Positions 7,869 through 15,344 of a DNA stretch of 32,276 nt are shown piece after piece. The DNA lies in NCBI GenBank assembly GCA_036514635.1, contig DATBWU010000199.1, forward strand, positions 1-32,276, read 5' to 3'. Position numbers and translations under genes: made by a program. Position 1 is the stretch's first letter, and every line of letters begins with the position of its first letter. The notes beneath the pieces were generated by a model that saw only the letters and a program-made list of their open reading frames with translations, had not been told where the DNA came from and did no database searches. The stretch comes from DASSFZ01 sp036514635 (GTDB taxonomy: Bacteria > Chloroflexota > Anaerolineae > Fen-1058).

Positions 7869-8807
7869 TCAGTCCAGGGCCATCTCCGGCAAATTCCAGT
7901 ACAGGAAGGCCCGAAGCCCGCGCAAGTTGATCTCCCAGTCGAGGGTCTCGTGCGTAGACAACTCGACCTCGACCGCCGTGATACCCTGGTGCGTCAACCA
8001 ATCGATGGAATTGCCGGTCGTGATTTGGCCCGGAATCCCTTCCGGCGCATATCGATAGCCCGTCTGTTGAGCAAGCCATTTAGCCAAGGCAACGGTCTGT
8101 GATGCCTCAGCGCCTGCGCCGGAGTAAACTTCGCCCGCCGCACTGTGATAGAAAACGGTCGCGTCGATCTGGCGATCCAATATGAACTCTCGCAGCGCAG
8201 TCGTTTCGGGTTCCGAGAAAGGATGCGCGCCCGCAAAGACAGGCCATGTGCCATGCGTGGCCGTCATCTGCCATTGATAATCCCAGTTGCGATTGAGATC
8301 GACGCGGTTCGCGTTCATACGCCCGTGCACGCGATCCGTGCCGGCCGCCGCGCCGTCCGGATTGGCGAGTGGAACCACGTACAGCGTCAATTCGGGCGGT
8401 ATCTGATCGCGCCTCGAGGCGAAATACTCCAGCGTCTTCGACATGAGCGCCGTCGTGTTCCACTCATAACCGCCGTGAATGCCGCCGACGAGCGCGCGCG
8501 CCACAGGCCCGTCGCCAAGCCGATAGGCGACGAGCGGCCGGCCTTCAACCGACCATCCGTAAACGATCCTCCGTTCGATCGCAGCGTCCATCGTTCGGGG
8601 CGGCCCCTTCTCCCGAACCAAATCCGGCGCTGACCCTGATCGATTGACGGAGGCGCGCCCCTCAAGCGGATCGTCCGGCACGTGTGCGCCATCGAGCACG
8701 CGAAGCGATTCATGCCCAGGCGGCAACGAGGCCACGGCCGGAACGCAAGACGCGCCGATACCACCGATCACCCACGCCAGAACCGCAAGAAAGACCCTAA
8801 TCGTCAT
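7869..8807 (-). CDS. M14-family zinc carboxypeptidase, probably secreted
   Basis: About 312 residues from ATG 8807. Zinc ligands His111 and Glu115 are in GGIHGGYEWNT, the third His221 is in VFYHSAAGEV, and the catalytic Glu282 is in VEVELSTHE. NANRVDLNRNWDY (165-177) holds the substrate-binding Asn-Arg pair. These are the complete M14 set, closest in style to peptidoglycan-peptide (MpaA-like) enzymes. A hydrophobic N-terminus (FLAVLAWVIGGIGASC) is a signal peptide or a weak lipobox. The frame continues to 8876, but those residues translate a repeat. Lying between two B12-radical SAM genes, it may trim a peptide product or be an unrelated passenger. Confidence 0.85.
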   Translation of the reverse strand: MTIRVFLAVLAWVIGGIGASCVPAVASLPPGHESLRVLDGAHVPDDPLEGRASVNRSGSAPDLVREKGPPRTMDAAIERRIVYGWSVEGRPLVAYRLGDGPVARALVGGIHGGYEWNTTALMSKTLEYFASRRDQIPPELTLYVVPLANPDGAAAGTDRVHGRMNANRVDLNRNWDYQWQMTATHGTWPVFAGAHPFSEPETTALREFILDRQIDATVFYHSAAGEVYSGAGAEASQTVALAKWLAQQTGYRYAPEGIPGQITTGNSIDWLTHQGITAVEVELSTHETLDWEINLRGLRAFLYWNLPEMALD

Positions 8808-8823
8808 TCTGGGGCGCATCTGT

Positions 8824-8880
8824 TTGCGCCGAAGAATCTCGGCCTGCTGTGCGAGATGCTTCGCTGCGCTCAGCATGACG
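8824..8880. repeat. Palindromic repeat between radical SAM and peptidase genes, providing a stop codon
   Basis: On the minus strand it begins ATGCTGAGCGCAGCGAAGCA and ends in a degenerate opposite arm. It is the same family as the repeat at 2545-2612. The TGA inside ATGCTGAGC (8870-8872) terminates the radical SAM gene, whose last residues (about KISRIPSC) are probably not ancestral. Confidence 0.7.
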
Positions 8881-10411
8881 GTATCCGGCTTATTTTGTTA
8901 ATCTTCATAACCCGGCGACGCCGCTCGATCCGGTTGAGCTGCAGCCGGTTGATCTTCCACCCCACCCAGTGATACGGGATCGACGCCAGCAGCCGCAGGT
9001 GGTGTAAGCGCCAGCGCGGCGCATCGTGTTTGATCTTCAGCCACGCGCGCCGCATACGAAACTCGCGATGGACGACGCGATGCAATGTTCGGTAAAACGC
9101 CTGCGGAAACGGGCCTTGATACAGCATCGCCAGGTCGTCGCTGTCGACCCAATTCTGCTTTTCGCCCATTTGCGACCTGACCCGCTCGTAGAACTTCGTG
9201 CCCGGCAGCGGATACGACACCGAGATGCCGATGTCGTCCGGCAGCGTCTCGCGCACCATCTTCAGCGTCAGCTCGACGTCGGCGCGCGTCTCGCCCGGGT
9301 AACCGAACTGCAAGAAGAATGCGACCTTGATACCGGACTCGCCTAACAGGCGGCGCGCTTCGTAGATTTGAGGGATCGTCGTGCCTTTGTCCATCGCGTC
9401 GAGAACGATCTGCGATCCCGACTCTGCGCCCATCCACACGATCTGGCAGCCGGCCGCTTTCAATCCTTCGACGACGGAGGGCTTCACCAGATCGGCGCGC
9501 AGGAGACACTTGAACGGAATGGCCGCGTCTTGCTCTTTCACCAGTTTGCCCAAGCGCTCGATCCAGCCCGGCTTGAGGCCGAAAATGTCGTCGGCGAACC
9601 AGACGTGATCGGGATGATAGGTCTCCTTCAGCCATTTCATCTCGGCGACGACGTTCTCCGGCGAGCGGGAATTGTAGCGCTGTCCCCAGATCGGCTTGGC
9701 GCACCAGTTGCAGTGATACGGGCAGCCGCGCGTGGTGACCATGTTCATCGAGTAGTAACCATGCCGCTCGCGCCAGACCTTCCGGTAGCGCGGCACATCG
9801 ACCAGGTCCCACGCCGGGAAGGGCAGCTCGTCGAGCCGGGTCATGTCGGGGCGGCGCGGATTCATCCTGATTGCGGATTGTGGATTGTGGATTTCGGAGT
9901 CCGCATTCCGCGATCCGAAATCCGCAATCCGATAGGCGAGGCCCAAGATGCTCTCCAGCGGCGTATTGGTCTTCCCGGACAGCCGATCCATCAACTCGCC
10001 GAGTGTCTCCTCACCCTCACCGAGCAACACGTAGTCCGCGCTGCGCGCGAAGTACATCGGCGAATGATCGGTTGCATCCGCACCGCACAGGATCACCGTG
10101 CAGCCGCGCGCCTTCGCCATGTCGATCATCGTGAAGGCAGCCTGGCGCATTCGCAACAAGCACATCTTGCTCAGGTAATTGAAGTTGTCCTCAAAGAGGA
10201 TGGCGTAGCGCGGTCTATGCCGGTCGAGCGCGCCGGCCCACTCCTGCTCCGACCCGGCCAGCATCGCGTCGAACAAGGCTACGTCCCAGCCGCGCACGCG
10301 CAAATACGCTGCCGCGTACAGCGTGCCGAGCGGTGGATAAGGCTGCATCGCCGCGTACAGTTTCGGGTCGAAGCGCAGGTAATAGGATTGACCGAATAGA
10401 ACTTCCGCCAC
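8870..10411 (-). CDS. B12-binding-domain radical SAM protein (copy 3), with an in-frame repeat
   Basis: 513 residues from GTG 10411, which has GAGGGG five bases upstream; a GTG at 10417 also exists but overlaps that site. The cobalamin domain covers 1-140 (YPPLGTLYAAAYLRVRG, CTVILCGADAT, LLGEGEETLGEL). The Fe-S motif GCPYHCNWC gives Cys230, 234 and 237. FADDIFGLKPGWIERL and IVWMGAESGSQIVLDAM follow. Residues 161-183 (ADFGSRNADS...HNPQSAIR) are a translated genomic repeat between the B12 and radical SAM domains, at a linker where insertion is tolerable. The C-terminus ends within another repeat. Reaction unknown. It overlaps the stop of the nucleotidyltransferase gene or follows it by two bases, hence the same operon. 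Confidence 0.87.
   Translation of the reverse strand: MAEVLFGQSYYLRFDPKLYAAMQPYPPLGTLYAAAYLRVRGWDVALFDAMLAGSEQEWAGALDRHRPRYAILFEDNFNYLSKMCLLRMRQAAFTMIDMAKARGCTVILCGADATDHSPMYFARSADYVLLGEGEETLGELMDRLSGKTNTPLESILGLAYRIADFGSRNADSEIHNPQSAIRMNPRRPDMTRLDELPFPAWDLVDVPRYRKVWRERHGYYSMNMVTTRGCPYHCNWCAKPIWGQRYNSRSPENVVAEMKWLKETYHPDHVWFADDIFGLKPGWIERLGKLVKEQDAAIPFKCLLRADLVKPSVVEGLKAAGCQIVWMGAESGSQIVLDAMDKGTTIPQIYEARRLLGESGIKVAFFLQFGYPGETRADVELTLKMVRETLPDDIGISVSYPLPGTKFYERVRSQMGEKQNWVDSDDLAMLYQGPFPQAFYRTLHRVVHREFRMRRAWLKIKHDAPRWRLHHLRLLASIPYHWVGWKINRLQLNRIERRRRVMKINKISRIPSC
9869..9932. repeat. Palindromic repeat (GATTGCGGATT...) inside a radical SAM gene
   Basis: GATTGCGGATT (9869-9879) is the inverse of AATCCGCAATC (9919-9929), with internal GGATTTCGG/CCGAAATCC and tandem GGATTGT units. 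It is translated in frame without a stop as about 22 residues of the interdomain linker. Confidence 0.85.
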
Positions 10412-10413
10412 TG

Positions 10414-11403
10414 TCACCCCTCTGACATTTCAACCACAGATGGCACAGATGGCACGGAAAAATCCACATCCGTGAAATCCGTGCCATCCGTGGTCAACAC
10501 ATCCTGAAACTGCGCCAACCGCTCCACATACAACCGCTTCACCGGCGGGCCGTAATCGTTGAAGTGTCCCTTGACGTGATCGCGGTCGAGGATCGCGTTG
10601 GACTCCGGCGTGATCATCGAGGCGAACTTGCGTTGCTTACGATGCATCTCCCATCGCTCAAGCGCGTCGCCGATTCGTCCACCCAGCAGCCACTCGCCGA
10701 TGCGCTTTAGCGCACGTGCGATCGGCCCGATGCGAATCTCGCGTCCCACGCGCAGCGGCGTGCACGCATTCGGCAGATACTCGTACACCCAGGCATTGGC
10801 CCGGCGCATCCGATCGTACACGTCCAGGCCATACAGCGGCACCATCTGTGCAAACTCGTGCGCGGTGAACAGGTTGCGCGTCTCGAGAGCCAACGCATTT
10901 TCGGTGACGATGTAGTTCGGGCACAGCGTATCGCCGAAAAGCTTACCCACGTACACCAGCGCAATCGCGAACGCGCGCACTGACCACGCCCGTCCATTGG
11001 CCGCGACGATCATCACATCGATGTCGTCACCATCGGCAGAGTTGTCCATCGCCAGCGCACCGGTGACGCCGACCAGCCGCACGAACGGCGTCGCGGCGAG
11101 GAGTCGCGCGAAGCGTTGAGCGCGGCTCCACAAGCGGGCCGAGGGCGCACGCCGGGCGCGGCGCCGATCGACCAGTGCTTCGCGATGGCGCGCGACCACG
11201 TACCCATCGATCTGCCTCAAACAGTCGTTCAAATGGCACGGCGCGTCGAGGCACGCGGCGATGGTCGCGGCATCCGTCTTCAAGCCGATGAGATAATGCC
11301 GGATCTCGGCGCGGGTCAGCGGGTAATCGAAGAGGTCGGAATAGAGCACAGTCTCGAGGACTGCGGCTTCGACCTCGCGACGATTGAAATCCCCAGGTGT
11401 CAA
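10414..11403 (-). CDS. Nucleotidyltransferase-fold protein with N-terminal winged helix, repeat-derived C-terminus
   Basis: 329 residues. Residues about 10-75 (VLYSDLFDYPLTRAEIRHYL) look like a winged-helix domain. Residues 110-133 (GVTGALAMDNSADGDDIDVM) match the polymerase-beta nucleotidyltransferase signature: a GxL/S turn followed by DDID, whose acidic pair would bind metal. Proteins with this plan occur near B12-radical SAM genes (my recollection, unverified). The substrate is unknown; nucleotidylation of a protein or small molecule is possible. The last ~25 residues (TTDGTDFTDVDFSVPSVPSV) are the translation of a repeat, so the ancestral end was near residue 300. It is the first gene of the minus-strand cluster and diverges from the gene at 11550. 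Confidence 0.68.
   Translation of the reverse strand: MTPGDFNRREVEAAVLETVLYSDLFDYPLTRAEIRHYLIGLKTDAATIAACLDAPCHLNDCLRQIDGYVVARHREALVDRRRARRAPSARLWSRAQRFARLLAATPFVRLVGVTGALAMDNSADGDDIDVMIVAANGRAWSVRAFAIALVYVGKLFGDTLCPNYIVTENALALETRNLFTAHEFAQMVPLYGLDVYDRMRRANAWVYEYLPNACTPLRVGREIRIGPIARALKRIGEWLLGGRIGDALERWEMHRKQRKFASMITPESNAILDRDHVKGHFNDYGPPVKRLYVERLAQFQDVLTTDGTDFTDVDFSVPSVPSVVEMSEG
10432..10498. repeat. Repeat of the ACCACAGATGGCACAGATGG type at a gene's 3' end
   Basis: AACCACAGATGGCACAGATG and the inverse TCCGTGCCATCCGTGGT form an imperfect long palindrome. It is read in frame as the C-terminal tail of the nucleotidyltransferase-like protein. Confidence 0.75.
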
Positions 11404-11514
11404 AAGGCCCCCTTGGCAGGCCGGCCGTGTCCGGCGCGTTGTGTGTCAGTCGTTCCGGGTTCTTTCAGTCGAATCGTGGAATGATACGAACACCGCGCAC
11501 GCCCGGATTGCGGT

Positions 11515-11543
11515 TTGGCGAACCTCGCCCCACATGTTAAGAT
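11515..11543 (+). promoter_or_regulatory. Predicted sigma-70 promoter giving a leaderless mRNA
   Basis: TTGGCG (11515-11520), a 17-base spacer and TAAGAT (11538-11543). The ATG of the next gene is at 11550, that is, at the expected transcription start. Confidence 0.5.
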
Positions 11544-11549
11544 GAATCT

Positions 11550-12047
11550 ATGTGGAAGACGCTGTCCCCTCGGCAGCGGCGTGTGTTGATCGGACTGGGC
11601 TTGACGAATGCGATCCTGCTGGTGACGATCGGCGCGCTGGCCCTCGCGCCCGCGTCCGAGGCTTCCCCCATCGCGACGCCGCATCTACCCGACACGACCA
11701 TCGCCTGCCGGACGACCGCCGCGCAAGCATTAGCCGATCATCGCGTCGCGGGCACGGTCGCCCTCCGCGCCGATGGATCGATCGACTTCACGTTGAGCGG
11801 CGACGATCCCGCCGATGCCTGGGACGCCTTCGCCGCGTCAGCCGAACTGCCCGCGCAAGGCTGCGGCCCCTACGATCCGATCCGCGTCGACGTGGCCGAC
11901 CCCTCGCTCACGCCCGGCTTGCGGTTGATCGTCGAGGCGCGCTGGATCGACGTGCAGGCTTGGGCGCAGGGTCGCATCGATGACGAGACCCTCAGCCAGC
12001 GCACGGCCCGATCGACCTACACGCAGCCTGGCTCGATCCCCCACTGA
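11550..12047 (+). CDS. Hypothetical protein with one N-terminal membrane anchor
   Basis: 165 residues. The basic N-terminus MWKTLSPRQRRVLIG precedes one hydrophobic segment (about 13-33, LIGLGLTNAILLVTIGALAL), so the remaining ~130 residues should lie outside the cytoplasm, anchored or after cleavage. The outer part has two Cys (in TIACRTT and AQGCGPYD) that could form a disulfide, and a pattern VAGTVALRADGSIDFTLSGD suggesting beta strands. I do not recognise a family. Transcription diverges from the radical SAM cluster. There is no convincing Shine-Dalgarno, and the promoter places +1 at the ATG. A MITE-like element begins directly at its stop codon. Confidence 0.7.
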   Translation: MWKTLSPRQRRVLIGLGLTNAILLVTIGALALAPASEASPIATPHLPDTTIACRTTAAQALADHRVAGTVALRADGSIDFTLSGDDPADAWDAFAASAELPAQGCGPYDPIRVDVADPSLTPGLRLIVEARWIDVQAWAQGRIDDETLSQRTARSTYTQPGSIPH

Positions 12048-12158
12048 GAGACTGCCTTAAAACTCACCACCAAGACACCGAGTCACAAAGAAAGCCTTGA
12101 GATTCTTGGTGTCTTGGTGACTTGGTGGTTAATCATCATGGCTTTTCAGGCAGGCTCT
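12047..12158. mobile_element. MITE-like element with 16-bp terminal inverted repeats (copy A)
   Basis: Left end AGAGACTGCCTTAAAA (12047-12062) and right end TTTTCAGGCAGGCTCT (12143-12158) are inverted with 14 of 16 matches. The interior is a second palindrome built of CACCAAGACACC-type units. It carries no coding capacity. It starts on the last base of the stop codon of the upstream gene. It is related to the element at 19019-19150. Confidence 0.65.
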
Positions 12159-12184
12159 AAAGCCGGAAGTGTCGCAATCAGGAA

Positions 12185-12334
12185 TTACGGATCGCTGCAA
12201 TCGCGCGTGAAGCCGCAGTTGCGACAGACGATCCTACAGTTGCGCTCGTCGGTCGGGCCGCCGCACACCCAGCAGACGCTATCGTCGTTGTCTTGAGATG
12301 CCGGTTCGGGCGGCTGGGACTGGGGATCATCCAT
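12185..12334 (-). CDS. Small zinc-ribbon protein (49 aa)
   Basis: The sequence is a short acidic, proline-rich head followed by Cys pairs CWVC (21-24) and CRIVCRNC (Cys33, 37, 40) plus a final Cys46 in RDCSDP. This is a compact zinc ribbon; the CxNCGxxxDCSD ending is one I have seen in small uncharacterised bacterial proteins (recollection). I chose the ATG at 12334 because the longer frame to 12526 reads through hairpin repeats. No strong ribosome binding site is visible. Function unknown. It is isolated between a MITE-like element and a repeat-filled gap, on the opposite strand to dgt. Confidence 0.6.
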   Translation of the reverse strand: MDDPQSQPPEPASQDNDDSVCWVCGGPTDERNCRIVCRNCGFTRDCSDP

Positions 12335-12773
12335 ATCGCAGATCGTAACACAAGTCGAAACGGAAAGACAACTGGTGATTATCCACAAGTGCTCCAGGCC
12401 CGCGCCCTCGTCGAAGATGCCCGTAGCGCAGCGAAGGGTACGGGCCGACCCCGCGGAGCGGGGCGCAACCCCCGCGTGCTTTGCACACGAGGGCGGGTCA
12501 GCCGCGCGGACGCGGTCGGCGAGCATTCAAGATGTGTGCAATCACCAGAAAGACAACCCTCACCTGCGCGTGCATTTGCCCCCGGCGATTTAATCGTTAT
12601 ACAATCGCGCGGTAGTCTCCCTCTACCCTGTTGGTTCCACCGCGGAGCACACAGAGGCCGCAGAGTTTCCAAAGCGGCTCGGCGTGCTTTGCGCTCTCGG
12701 CGGTGAAAAACAACGTCAGACGGCCTACCCACATCGGGAAGAGGAACGGTCAATCGCAAGCGGGGAGGTGGAA
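12335..12773. other. Gene-poor gap filled with hairpin repeats and the dgt promoter
   Basis: There is no credible gene here. It holds a perfect DnaA-box-like TTATCCACA (12379-12387), a run of short GC-rich palindromes (about 12420-12520, such as GCCCGTAGC...GGTACGGGC and CCGCGGAGCGG), a promoter at 12576-12605 and a long imperfect palindrome CACCGCGGAGCACACAGAGG...CTCTCGGCGGTG (about 12638-12706). The frames across it (for example 12293-12706) are low-complexity Arg/Ala translations of repeats. Confidence 0.65.
12576..12605 (+). promoter_or_regulatory. Candidate promoter for dgt
   Basis: TTGCCC (12576-12581), an 18-base spacer and TACAAT (12600-12605), followed by about 170 bases of leader containing a long repeat palindrome. 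Confidence 0.45.
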
Positions 12774-13925
12774 ATGATTTTCTCGCGTCAGCGACTGGAG
12801 CAGATCGAGAATGAAACGCTCGCGCCCTACGGCATGCGCAGCCGCAATACGCGCGGGCGCATCTATCCCGAAGAAGAACATCCATACCGCACCGCGTATC
12901 AGCGCGACCGCGACCGCATCGTCCACACCACCGCTTTCCGCCGACTGGAATACAAGACTCAAGTGTTCGTCGTCACCGAGGGCGACTATTATCGCACGCG
13001 GCTGACACACACGCTGGAGGTCGCGCAGATCGGGCGAACGATTGCCCGCGCGCTTGGCGCGAACGAAGACCTGACCGAGGCCATCTGCCTGGTGCACGAC
13101 ATCGGTCACCCGCCCTTCGGCCATTCCGGCGAGCAGGCGCTGCAGCAGCTCATGCGCGATCAGGGCGGGTTCGATCATAACCGGCAGGCCCTGCGCATCG
13201 TCGAAGAGATGGAACAACGCTATCCCGACTGGCCGGGTCTCAACCTCACTTACGAAGTGCGCGAAGGCATCGTCAAGCACGAGACCGAATATGACATGGC
13301 CTCCGCCGACAAGTTCGAGCCGGATAAACGCGGCCTGCTGGAGGCGCAAATCGCCAACGCTGCCGACGAAATCGCCTACAACGCGCACGACCTCGACGAC
13401 GGCCTGCGCGCCGGGCTGTTCTTGCCGAACGATCTCGACGGCCTCCCGCTGTGGGAGACGGTCAAAAACAGCACCGGCTGGAACGGCAAAGACTTCGACG
13501 ACATGTGGCGACACCGGCTGATCCGCCGCCTGATCGGCCTGGAAGTAACCGATGTGGTGACGACCACCTCGAAACGCCTGCAAGCCGGCGGCGTGAACTC
13601 GGTGGACGACCTGCGCGTGCTCGACCACAACGTGATCGGCTTCGGTGAGGCGACGAACGCGCGCAACCGGGCGCACAAGAACTTTCTATACCAGCGTATG
13701 TATCGACATCACCGCGTCCTGCGCATGCAGGTCAAGGCTGAGCGGCTGCTGCAACAGTTATTCGAAGCGTATATCGACGAGCCGGGCCAGATGCCGGAGA
13801 ACACGCGGGCGCGCATCGAACAGGTCGGCCTGCATCGCAGCGTGTGCGACTACATCGCCGGCATGACCGATCGTTTCGCGTTGGATGAGCACCAGAAGCT
13901 GTTCGACCCGTCGGTGAGGGTGTGA
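12774..13925 (+). CDS. dgt: Deoxyguanosinetriphosphate triphosphohydrolase-like dNTPase
   Basis: 383 residues from ATG 12774, preceded by GGGGAGGTGGAA. The HD-domain metal site is complete: His79 in RTRLTHTLEVAQ, His108-Asp109 in LVHDIGHPPFGHSGE, and a later Asp in ADEIAYNAHDLDDG. The N-terminus YRTAYQRDRDRIVHTTAFRR (38-57) is the conserved dGTPase family segment. The enzyme hydrolyses dNTPs to deoxynucleosides and triphosphate, adjusting nucleotide pools. The length suits the shorter (about 330-400 residue) bacterial class. A 90-base upstream frame extension lies in a repeat and is not used. A strong hairpin follows the stop. Confidence 0.93.
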   Translation: MIFSRQRLEQIENETLAPYGMRSRNTRGRIYPEEEHPYRTAYQRDRDRIVHTTAFRRLEYKTQVFVVTEGDYYRTRLTHTLEVAQIGRTIARALGANEDLTEAICLVHDIGHPPFGHSGEQALQQLMRDQGGFDHNRQALRIVEEMEQRYPDWPGLNLTYEVREGIVKHETEYDMASADKFEPDKRGLLEAQIANAADEIAYNAHDLDDGLRAGLFLPNDLDGLPLWETVKNSTGWNGKDFDDMWRHRLIRRLIGLEVTDVVTTTSKRLQAGGVNSVDDLRVLDHNVIGFGEATNARNRAHKNFLYQRMYRHHRVLRMQVKAERLLQQLFEAYIDEPGQMPENTRARIEQVGLHRSVCDYIAGMTDRFALDEHQKLFDPSVRV

Positions 13926-13930
13926 TAAAA

Positions 13931-13964
13931 GAGTCGAGGCTTCAGCCGATTGAAGCCTCGACTC
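13931..13964 (+). terminator. Terminator-like hairpin after dgt
   Basis: GAGTCGAGGCTTCA (13931-13944) and TGAAGCCTCGACTC (13951-13964) form a perfect 14-bp stem with a six-base loop, starting six bases after the stop and followed by TCGTTT. It also serves the convergent gene ending at 14015, after a short AAACGGATG-type repeat. Confidence 0.8.
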
Positions 13965-14014
13965 TCGTTTACCGGGATGGACTCTACATCCGTTTATCCG
14001 TTTCTATCCGTTGC

Positions 14015-15109
14015 TCAACCCCGCAATACATCGCCCGGCTGCGTGATTCCCCCATCGCCGACTGCCCAGGCGGCCAGCGCCACGTGGAGTCGATTGAAAT
14101 AACTGTGCACCGGCAGCTGGCCGCTGCCGTACTCCATTTCTATCACCTTGGCGCGCACGCGCAGCGTCGCCGTTTCCAGCGTGACGATTGCACTCGGTTC
14201 AGCGAGCACCAGATCGCCCTTCGTCGCCAGCTTGGCCTTCAGCGTGGGATCGCTGTACGCGTGCTCGCTCATCAACACCGAGGTTACTGTTCGGATGTCG
14301 TTCTTGTCGAACACCCACACCTCAAAGGCGGTGACCTTGTTGGGGTTGGGTGTGCCGATCGTTTCGCTGATGCCCATGCCGCACTCGCCCAGGAAGCTCT
14401 CGTTCGCCGTCTCGATCGCATGAGACAGGTCGAAGCGATCGTCGCCAATCTCGTACTTCATCATAAACTCGCGCAGCGGCGGTTCGGCCTCGCCGGGCCA
14501 GGTCGTCACGCCGGTCACGCGGGCGCGCGCGGCTGCCGGCGTCACCGGTCCACCCACGGCCTGCCGCTGAGTAGCCTGGTTGATCCGCCGCACGATGATC
14601 GGGGCCAGGAAAACGAGCAGGGCGATGATGACGACGAGGCCGACGATCAGCAGCACCGAACTGCTCAAGCCGCCGGGCGCGGAAGGTGCGGTGGTCGCCG
14701 TGGCCTGTGGTGCTGGCCCGCCTCCGGGTTGGCCCTGCATAAACCGCAGCGCATCGATCAGCTTGACGTAGATGTCTTTGTTCGGGCTGCTCGCTTGCAG
14801 CGCCTCGACTTCCTTCAGCACGCCGTCGACCGACCACTTATCGCCAATCGTCAACTTCTGCAGATCCTCGGTGGTCACGGCATTGCTGGAATACGCGATC
14901 GCTACGGCGCGCAAATAGAAATCGCGATAGGACTTTTGCAGATCGACCGGCGCGCCGTTGGTCCACTGCACCGGCCACACCGACCAGCCCAGCACGAACA
15001 GGCCGATGGCGGCCCCTATCAGAAAGGTCAGGATGAACTTTGTCCGGCTTGAAACTCTGCTGGCCCAATACGCCATGATCCTGCCATACAGGGTGAAGAT
15101 GCGGACCAC
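14015..15109 (-). CDS. Hypothetical two-helix membrane protein
   Basis: 364 residues from GTG 15109, preceded by AAAAGGGGGCAGC. The first membrane segment is at about 25-46 (FILTFLIGAAIGLFVLGWSV). A ~90-residue outer or linker region follows, with VDLQKSYRDFYLRAVAIAYS (tetratricopeptide-like helices) and a Pro/Gly/Ala-rich low-complexity stretch near 125-145. The second membrane segment is at about 148-172, followed by RRINQ. The C-terminal ~190 residues form a soluble domain with the pattern ETANESFLGECGMGISETI and FEVWVFDKNDIRTVTSVLMS. The two segments place N- and C-terminal domains on the same side. I recall similar architectures in Chloroflexota, without a known role. It is downstream of the M24 peptidase across a repeat-filled gap. 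Confidence 0.75.
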   Translation of the reverse strand: MVRIFTLYGRIMAYWASRVSSRTKFILTFLIGAAIGLFVLGWSVWPVQWTNGAPVDLQKSYRDFYLRAVAIAYSSNAVTTEDLQKLTIGDKWSVDGVLKEVEALQASSPNKDIYVKLIDALRFMQGQPGGGPAPQATATTAPSAPGGLSSSVLLIVGLVVIIALLVFLAPIIVRRINQATQRQAVGGPVTPAAARARVTGVTTWPGEAEPPLREFMMKYEIGDDRFDLSHAIETANESFLGECGMGISETIGTPNPNKVTAFEVWVFDKNDIRTVTSVLMSEHAYSDPTLKAKLATKGDLVLAEPSAIVTLETATLRVRAKVIEMEYGSGQLPVHSYFNRLHVALAAWAVGDGGITQPGDVLRG

Positions 15110-15136
15110 GCTGCCCCCTTTTCTGACCAGTTCAGT

Positions 15137-15335
15137 CTAAGAACCTGTCTGAAAAGCTCGGATTGTTAACCACCAGGTCTTCTTCGTGTCTTGGTGACTT
15201 CGTGGTTGAGGCTCTTCCGGCTTGGGCGGGAAAAAGCCTCACCGCAAAGGCGCGAAGGGCGCGAAGATTCGGAAAACTTGGCGTGCTTGGCGTCTTCGCG
15301 CTTCCTGCGAAGCGTCCCGTTCGATCCGGTAGAGC
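15137..15335. repeat. Mosaic of three repeat families in the gap 15110-15344
   Basis: A solo copy of the MITE end (AGAACCTGTCTGAAAAGC, from 15138), then a CACCAAGACAC-type palindrome (about 15165-15210), then a CGCAAAGGCGCGAAGG-type palindrome (about 15240-15312). There is no gene. Confidence 0.65.
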
Positions 15336-15344
15336 CGTAGTTGA

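Noticed and set aside
7846..8079. N-terminal extension of radical SAM copy 2
   Set aside because: It would overlap the M14 peptidase gene by over 200 bases, and a good ribosome binding site precedes the ATG at 7845.
8808..8876. N-terminal extension of the M14 peptidase (MLSAAKHLAQQAE...)
   Set aside because: It is a translated palindromic repeat placed before the signal peptide.
9026..10399. Long plus-strand frames opposite the radical SAM genes
   Set aside because: High-GC antisense shadows rich in Arg, His and Ala, without motifs; the opposite strand encodes intact enzymes.
12379..12387. Perfect DnaA box TTATCCACA in a non-coding gap (another at 19730-19738)
   Set aside because: Only single boxes, one of them inside the manC coding sequence, with no cluster and no AT-rich unwinding region or dnaA. 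Not enough for an origin.
12293..12706. 137-codon plus-strand open frame
   Set aside because: It runs through GC-rich hairpins and the dgt promoter, with low-complexity Arg/Ala content and no family features.
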